DNA from: Pseudomonadota bacterium
GTDB taxonomy: Bacteria > Pseudomonadota > Gammaproteobacteria > Burkholderiales > Burkholderiaceae
Assembly (NCBI GenBank): GCA_023441105.1
Contig: JAEZQX010000169.1
Span: forward strand, 1-7,243
Reading direction: 5' to 3'
Length of the DNA stretch: 7,243 nt
Every line of letters starts with the position of its first letter. The first letter of the stretch is position 1. Below the pieces are notes generated by a model that saw only the letters and a program-made list of their open reading frames with translations, did not search any database and had not been told where the DNA came from. A program made the position numbers and the translations under genes. This document shows, one piece after another, positions 1 through 7,243 of this stretch.

Positions 1-1570
<1,570 letters not shown>

Positions 1571-1582
1571 CCCGAGTGAAGA

Positions 1583-1641
1583 GTGAGTGGTGAGTAGTGA
1601 GTAGGGCGGGGCCCGGCTCATTCCTCCCACTCACTACTCAC
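1583..1641. repeat. Tandem GTGAGTA/G heptamers with inverted copy
   Basis: Three head-to-tail heptamers, GTGAGTG, GTGAGTA and GTGAGTA, occupy 1583-1603. Two inverted copies (CACTCAC, TACTCAC) lie at 1628-1641. The arms 1590-1605 and 1626-1641 pair over 16 positions with one mismatch (A1603 against C1628) around a 20-nt loop. It sits in the rpoB-rpoC spacer with no T-tract, so it is more likely an intergenic repeat element or an mRNA-processing or stability hairpin than a terminator. I recall similar GTGAGTA-rich intergenic repeats in Caulobacter/Brevundimonas-type genomes, but that is not verified here. Confidence 0.8.
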
Positions 1642-1687
1642 TGACACCGTTCACCTGTCCACACGGAATTTTTCGCGGCCTCGCCGC

Positions 1688-1694
1688 AGAAGGA
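1688..1694 (+). promoter_or_regulatory. Ribosome binding site of rpoC
   Basis: The sequence AGAAGGA ends 7 nt before the ATG at 1702. It supports that start, as does the protein beginning [11 protein letters not shown], a typical alphaproteobacterial RpoC N-terminus. Confidence 0.8.
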
Positions 1695-1701
1695 AATCAA
1701 G

Positions 1702-5931
<4,230 letters not shown>

Positions 5932-5934
5932 GAC

Positions 5935-5954
5935 GGAGGCCTTCGGGCTTCTCC
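5935..5954 (+). other. Hairpin with TTCG tetraloop just after rpoC
   Basis: GCC and GGC enclose a TTCG tetraloop at 5942-5945. After a two-base bulge, GGAG at 5935-5938 pairs with CTCC at 5951-5954. The element starts 4 nt after the rpoC stop codon. It lacks a T-tract, so it probably stabilises the 3' end or aids partial termination. Confidence 0.5.
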
Positions 5955-5956
5955 AG

Positions 5957-5978
5957 TGGCGGGCCAGGATGCCCGCCA
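5957..5978 (+). other. Perfect 8-bp hairpin after rpoC
   Basis: TGGCGGGC (5957-5964) and GCCCGCCA (5971-5978) pair perfectly around a 6-nt loop. No T-run follows. It is the second of three stacked hairpins in the rpoC-rpsL spacer. Confidence 0.55.
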
Positions 5979-5981
5979 CGT

Positions 5982-6018
5982 CCGTCCCGGTGCCGGCCGC
6001 AGGGCCGCGCCGGGACGG
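5982..6018 (+). other. Perfect 9-bp GC-rich inverted repeat with inner stem
   Basis: CCGTCCCGG (5982-5990) pairs with CCGGGACGG (6010-6018). An inner stem, CGGCC/GGCCG, closes a GCAG loop at 5999-6002. It ends 19 nt before the -35 box of the rpsL promoter. Without a T-tract it is not a standard intrinsic terminator, but it could reduce read-through from rpoC or mark an RNA-processing site. Confidence 0.6.
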
Positions 6019-6037
6019 TGCCACGGAAGGCGGCCGG

Positions 6038-6067
6038 TTGACGCTGTTTCAGGCCGGCAGCTATACT
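6038..6067 (+). promoter_or_regulatory. Sigma-70 promoter of the rpsL operon
   Basis: TTGACG at 6038-6043 matches the -35 consensus at five of six bases. TATACT at 6062-6067 matches the -10 consensus at five of six. The spacer is 18 bp. Transcription should start near 6073-6076, giving a leader of about 85 nt. It is the only near-consensus promoter I see in the window and would let rpsL be transcribed independently of rpoBC. Confidence 0.8.
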
Positions 6068-6076
6068 CTCCTGTCT

Positions 6077-6101
6077 CGGCAGGCCGTCCTTCGGCCTGCC
6101 G
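6077..6101 (+). promoter_or_regulatory. Leader hairpin at the predicted transcript start, followed by TCGTTTTC
   Basis: CGGCAGGCCG (6077-6086) and CGGCCTGCCG (6092-6101) form a perfect 10-bp stem with a 5-nt loop. TCGTTTTC follows at once. It starts within a few bases of the predicted transcription start. It could act as an early attenuator of the rpsL transcript, as a terminator for read-through from rpoC, or as a stabilising 5' hairpin. The structure is certain; the role is inferred. Confidence 0.6.
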
Positions 6102-6116
6102 TCGTTTTCACGTACC

Positions 6117-6137
6117 GGCCCCGGAAGTGACGGGGCC
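6117..6137 (+). promoter_or_regulatory. Second hairpin in the rpsL leader
   Basis: GGCCCCG (6117-6123) and CGGGGCC (6131-6137) form a perfect 7-bp stem with a 7-nt loop, ending 21 nt before the rpsL ATG. Only a weak purine-rich AGAAGAA (6144-6150) is available as ribosome binding site. The leader may therefore influence translation. No ribosomal-protein binding mimic could be recognised by eye. Confidence 0.45.
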
Positions 6138-6158
6138 CCAAGCAGAAGAACCTTACCA

Positions 6159-6563
6159 ATGGCGACGATCAACCAGCTGGTCCGCAAGCCGCGGCAGGCT
6201 ACGACGTACAAGAGTGCCTCGCCGGCGCTCGAGAAGTGCCCGCAGCGCCGTGGCGTCTGCACGCGCGTCTACACCACCACCCCGAAGAAGCCGAACTCGG
6301 CGCTCCGCAAGGTGGCCAAGGTGCGCCTGACGAACGGGTTCGAGGTGATCGCCTACATTCCGGGCGAGGGTCACAACCTGCAGGAGCACTCGATCGTGCT
6401 CGTGCGCGGCGGTCGTGTGAAGGACCTGCCGGGCGTCCGCTACCACATCGTCCGCGGCACGCTCGACGCCGCCGGCGTCAACGGCCGCAACCAGAGCCGT
6501 TCCAAGTACGGCACGAAGCGACCCAAGCCGGGCCAGCCCGCTGCGGGAGGTAAGAAGAAGTGA
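6159..6563 (+). CDS. rpsL: 30S ribosomal protein S12
   Basis: S12 sits at the decoding centre of the 30S subunit and helps control accuracy and translocation. The 134-aa product carries the invariant block [16 protein letters not shown] and the loop [13 protein letters not shown]. The two lysine sites where streptomycin-resistance changes occur in other bacteria (about residues 43 and 88) are unchanged. Asp 89, the position methylthiolated by RimO in E. coli, is present. The ATG at 6159 gives the standard start [10 protein letters not shown], although the Shine-Dalgarno is weak. The protein is about 10 residues longer than the usual 124-aa proteobacterial form, ending [11 protein letters not shown]. 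The first half resembles Xanthomonadaceae, while [22 protein letters not shown] and the tail do not, so a second lineage switch may lie inside the gene. Its stop overlaps the rpsG start by 4 nt. Confidence 0.97.
   Translation: MATINQLVRKPRQATTYKSASPALEKCPQRRGVCTRVYTTTPKKPNSALRKVAKVRLTNGFEVIAYIPGEGHNLQEHSIVLVRGGRVKDLPGVRYHIVRGTLDAAGVNGRNQSRSKYGTKRPKPGQPAAGGKKK
6258..6340 (+). other. Possible second lineage switch point inside rpsL
   Basis: Codons 34-60 encode the near-invariant [18 protein letters not shown] block. Before it the protein reads as gammaproteobacterial ([13 protein letters not shown]); after it the text departs from that group ([20 protein letters not shown], Lys-rich tail). Leucine codons also shift: rpsL uses CTG and CTC four times each and rpsG uses CTC six times and CTG three times, whereas the upstream part of rpoC is mostly CTG. 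The true join could lie anywhere in about 6160-6340. Confidence 0.4.
6545..6551 (+). promoter_or_regulatory. Strong ribosome binding site of rpsG, inside rpsL
   Basis: GGGAGGT lies within the last codons of rpsL, 8 nt before the GTG at 6560. It fixes the GTG as the rpsG start and indicates coupled translation of S12 and S7. Confidence 0.85.
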
Positions 6564-7030
6564 GCCGCCGCAAGAGTGCCGTGAAGCGCCCGATCCTCCC
6601 GGACGCGCGCTACGACAGCCAGACGGTCTCGAAGTTCATCAACGTCCTCATGTACGAGGGCCGCAAGTCCACCGCCGAGCGCCTGTTCTACTCGGCCATG
6701 GACCTGGTCGAGAACCGCACGAGCCAGCCGGGCGTCAACGTCTTCAAGCAGGCGCTGACCAACCTCAAGCCGGTCGTCGAGGTCAAGAGCCGCCGCGTTG
6801 GTGGCGCCACCTACCAGGTGCCCGTCGAGGTCCGCCCCGACCGCCGCACCGCGCTCGCCATGCGCTGGCTCATCTCGTACTCGCGTGACCGCAACGAGAA
6901 GTCCATGGCCGAGAAGCTCGCCGCCGAGGTGATCGCCGCCTCCAAGGGCGAGGGCAGCGCCGTCAAGAAGAAGGAGGACACGCACCGCATGGCGGAGGCG
7001 AACAAGGCGTTCGCCCACTACCGCTGGTAA
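6560..7030 (+). CDS. rpsG: 30S ribosomal protein S7
   Basis: S7 nucleates assembly of the 30S head by binding the 3' domain of 16S rRNA and lies near the E site. The product is 156 aa, the standard family length. It has the RNA-binding signature [20 protein letters not shown] (residues 73-92) and the conserved end [13 protein letters not shown]. The start is GTG at 6560, giving [19 protein letters not shown] overlaps the rpsL stop by 4 nt and a strong Shine-Dalgarno lies 8 nt upstream. The sequence is clearly unlike Xanthomonadaceae S7 as I remember it (that one begins MSRKGSTPQR and has a different middle), although the upstream rpoC half is of that family. A Gemmatimonadota-like origin is my best guess, held loosely. 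In E. coli S7 represses its own operon; nothing here shows whether that applies. fusA does not follow. Confidence 0.97.
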   Translation: MSRRKSAVKRPILPDARYDSQTVSKFINVLMYEGRKSTAERLFYSAMDLVENRTSQPGVNVFKQALTNLKPVVEVKSRRVGGATYQVPVEVRPDRRTALAMRWLISYSRDRNEKSMAEKLAAEVIAASKGEGSAVKKKEDTHRMAEANKAFAHYRW

Positions 7031-7052
7031 GCGCGGTCCCGTCCGGCTCTTC

Positions 7053-7088
7053 CACCGCGCCCTCCGGCCAACGCCGGGGGGCGCGGTG
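7053..7088 (+). terminator. Intrinsic-type terminator hairpin after rpsG
   Basis: A 16-bp stem pairs 7053-7068 with 7073-7088, with a single G-T wobble and a CAAC tetraloop. It begins 23 nt after the rpsG stop. The following CGTTTC is only a short T-run, as is common in high-GC genomes. It suggests the transcript ends after rpsG and that the next gene is a separate unit. Confidence 0.8.
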
Positions 7089-7122
7089 CGTTTCAGCGCC
7101 CCACCTGCCGATACTCCCTCCC

Positions 7123-7243
7123 ATGGCCGACGCGTCCCCCCTCCCGCAGCCCGCCTCCGACGTGATGTGCCAGCGCTTCGACGACGGCGCGGTGCTCTTC
7201 TCCACCCGGTCGGAGGTGTATTTCGGGCTCAACCACGTCGGCG
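7123..7243 (+). CDS. PqqD-family protein, N-terminal part (3' end outside window)
   Basis: Forty codons are visible, starting MADASPLPQPASDVM and containing DDGAVLFSTRSEVYFGLNHV. The pattern of a variable N-terminus, then D-G-A-V-L, a short turn, Y-F-G-L-N and V-G is the signature of the PqqD family. These are proteins of about 90 aa that hold the leader peptide of a ribosomally made, modified peptide for its modifying enzymes. In lasso-peptide clusters the equivalent is the B1 protein. The frame is open to the window edge. No Shine-Dalgarno precedes the ATG; the second Met at 7165 is an alternative start but would remove the variable arm only. It lies 92 nt after rpsG, behind a strong hairpin, so it is probably not part of the ribosomal operon. 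Which RiPP class, or whether it is a solitary PqqD-like protein, cannot be told from here. Confidence 0.7.
   Translation, partial: MADASPLPQPASDVMCQRFDDGAVLFSTRSEVYFGLNHVG

Noticed and set aside
1606..1625. Intrinsic terminator between rpoB and rpoC
   Set aside because: The repeat hairpin around this loop is followed by GACACCG and not by a T-tract, and rpoC needs read-through from rpoB.
6258..6426. Streptomycin-resistance substitutions in S12
   Set aside because: The lysines at the two classical sites are unchanged in TPKKPNS and RVKDLPG.

Overview
The window holds the end of the RNA polymerase operon and the start of the str ribosomal-protein operon, all on the + strand: the 3' end of rpoB (1-1570), complete rpoC (1702-5931), rpsL (6159-6563), rpsG (6560-7030), and the first 40 codons of a PqqD-like gene (7123 to the window end). 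The DNA is high in GC with strong G/C third-position bias. That bias produces very long shadow reading frames, including a 1457-codon one opposite rpoC, which are not genes.

The main observation is that the window does not read as one organism. From remembered family sequences, rpoB and about the first 455-485 codons of rpoC look alphaproteobacterial, closest to Caulobacterales (Caulobacter, Brevundimonas, Phenylobacterium). The rest of rpoC, through codon 1409, and the 227-nt rpoC-rpsL gap look gammaproteobacterial, closest to Xanthomonadaceae/Lysobacter. From the middle of rpsL through rpsG to the PqqD-like gene, the proteins resemble neither; the best guess is Gemmatimonadota or another non-proteobacterial phylum. 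Both switches fall in the most conserved stretches of rpoC and rpsL, where metagenome assemblies tend to join unrelated genomes. A chimeric contig is the leading explanation. Real recombination would be remarkable but needs read-level proof. The lineage calls come from memory, not from a search.

Layout. The rpoB-rpoC spacer carries tandem GTGAGTA-type heptamers that fold back on an inverted copy. rpoC has a good Shine-Dalgarno, both zinc sites, the NADFDGD catalytic loop, bridge helix and trigger loop, and no frame break. After rpoC come three compact hairpins, then a near-consensus sigma-70 promoter (TTGACG, 18 bp, TATACT) and a leader of about 85 nt with two perfect hairpins before rpsL. 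rpsL and rpsG are translationally coupled by a GTGA overlap. A 16-bp GC-rich hairpin follows rpsG, and the expected fusA is replaced by the PqqD-like gene, a family that carries or recognises peptides in RiPP biosynthesis.

rpoB and rpoC encode the beta and beta' subunits that form the RNA polymerase active centre. S12 and S7 are small-subunit ribosomal proteins, S12 at the decoding site and S7 in the head near the E site. The PqqD-like gene belongs to an unrelated peptide-modification pathway that is cut off by the window edge.
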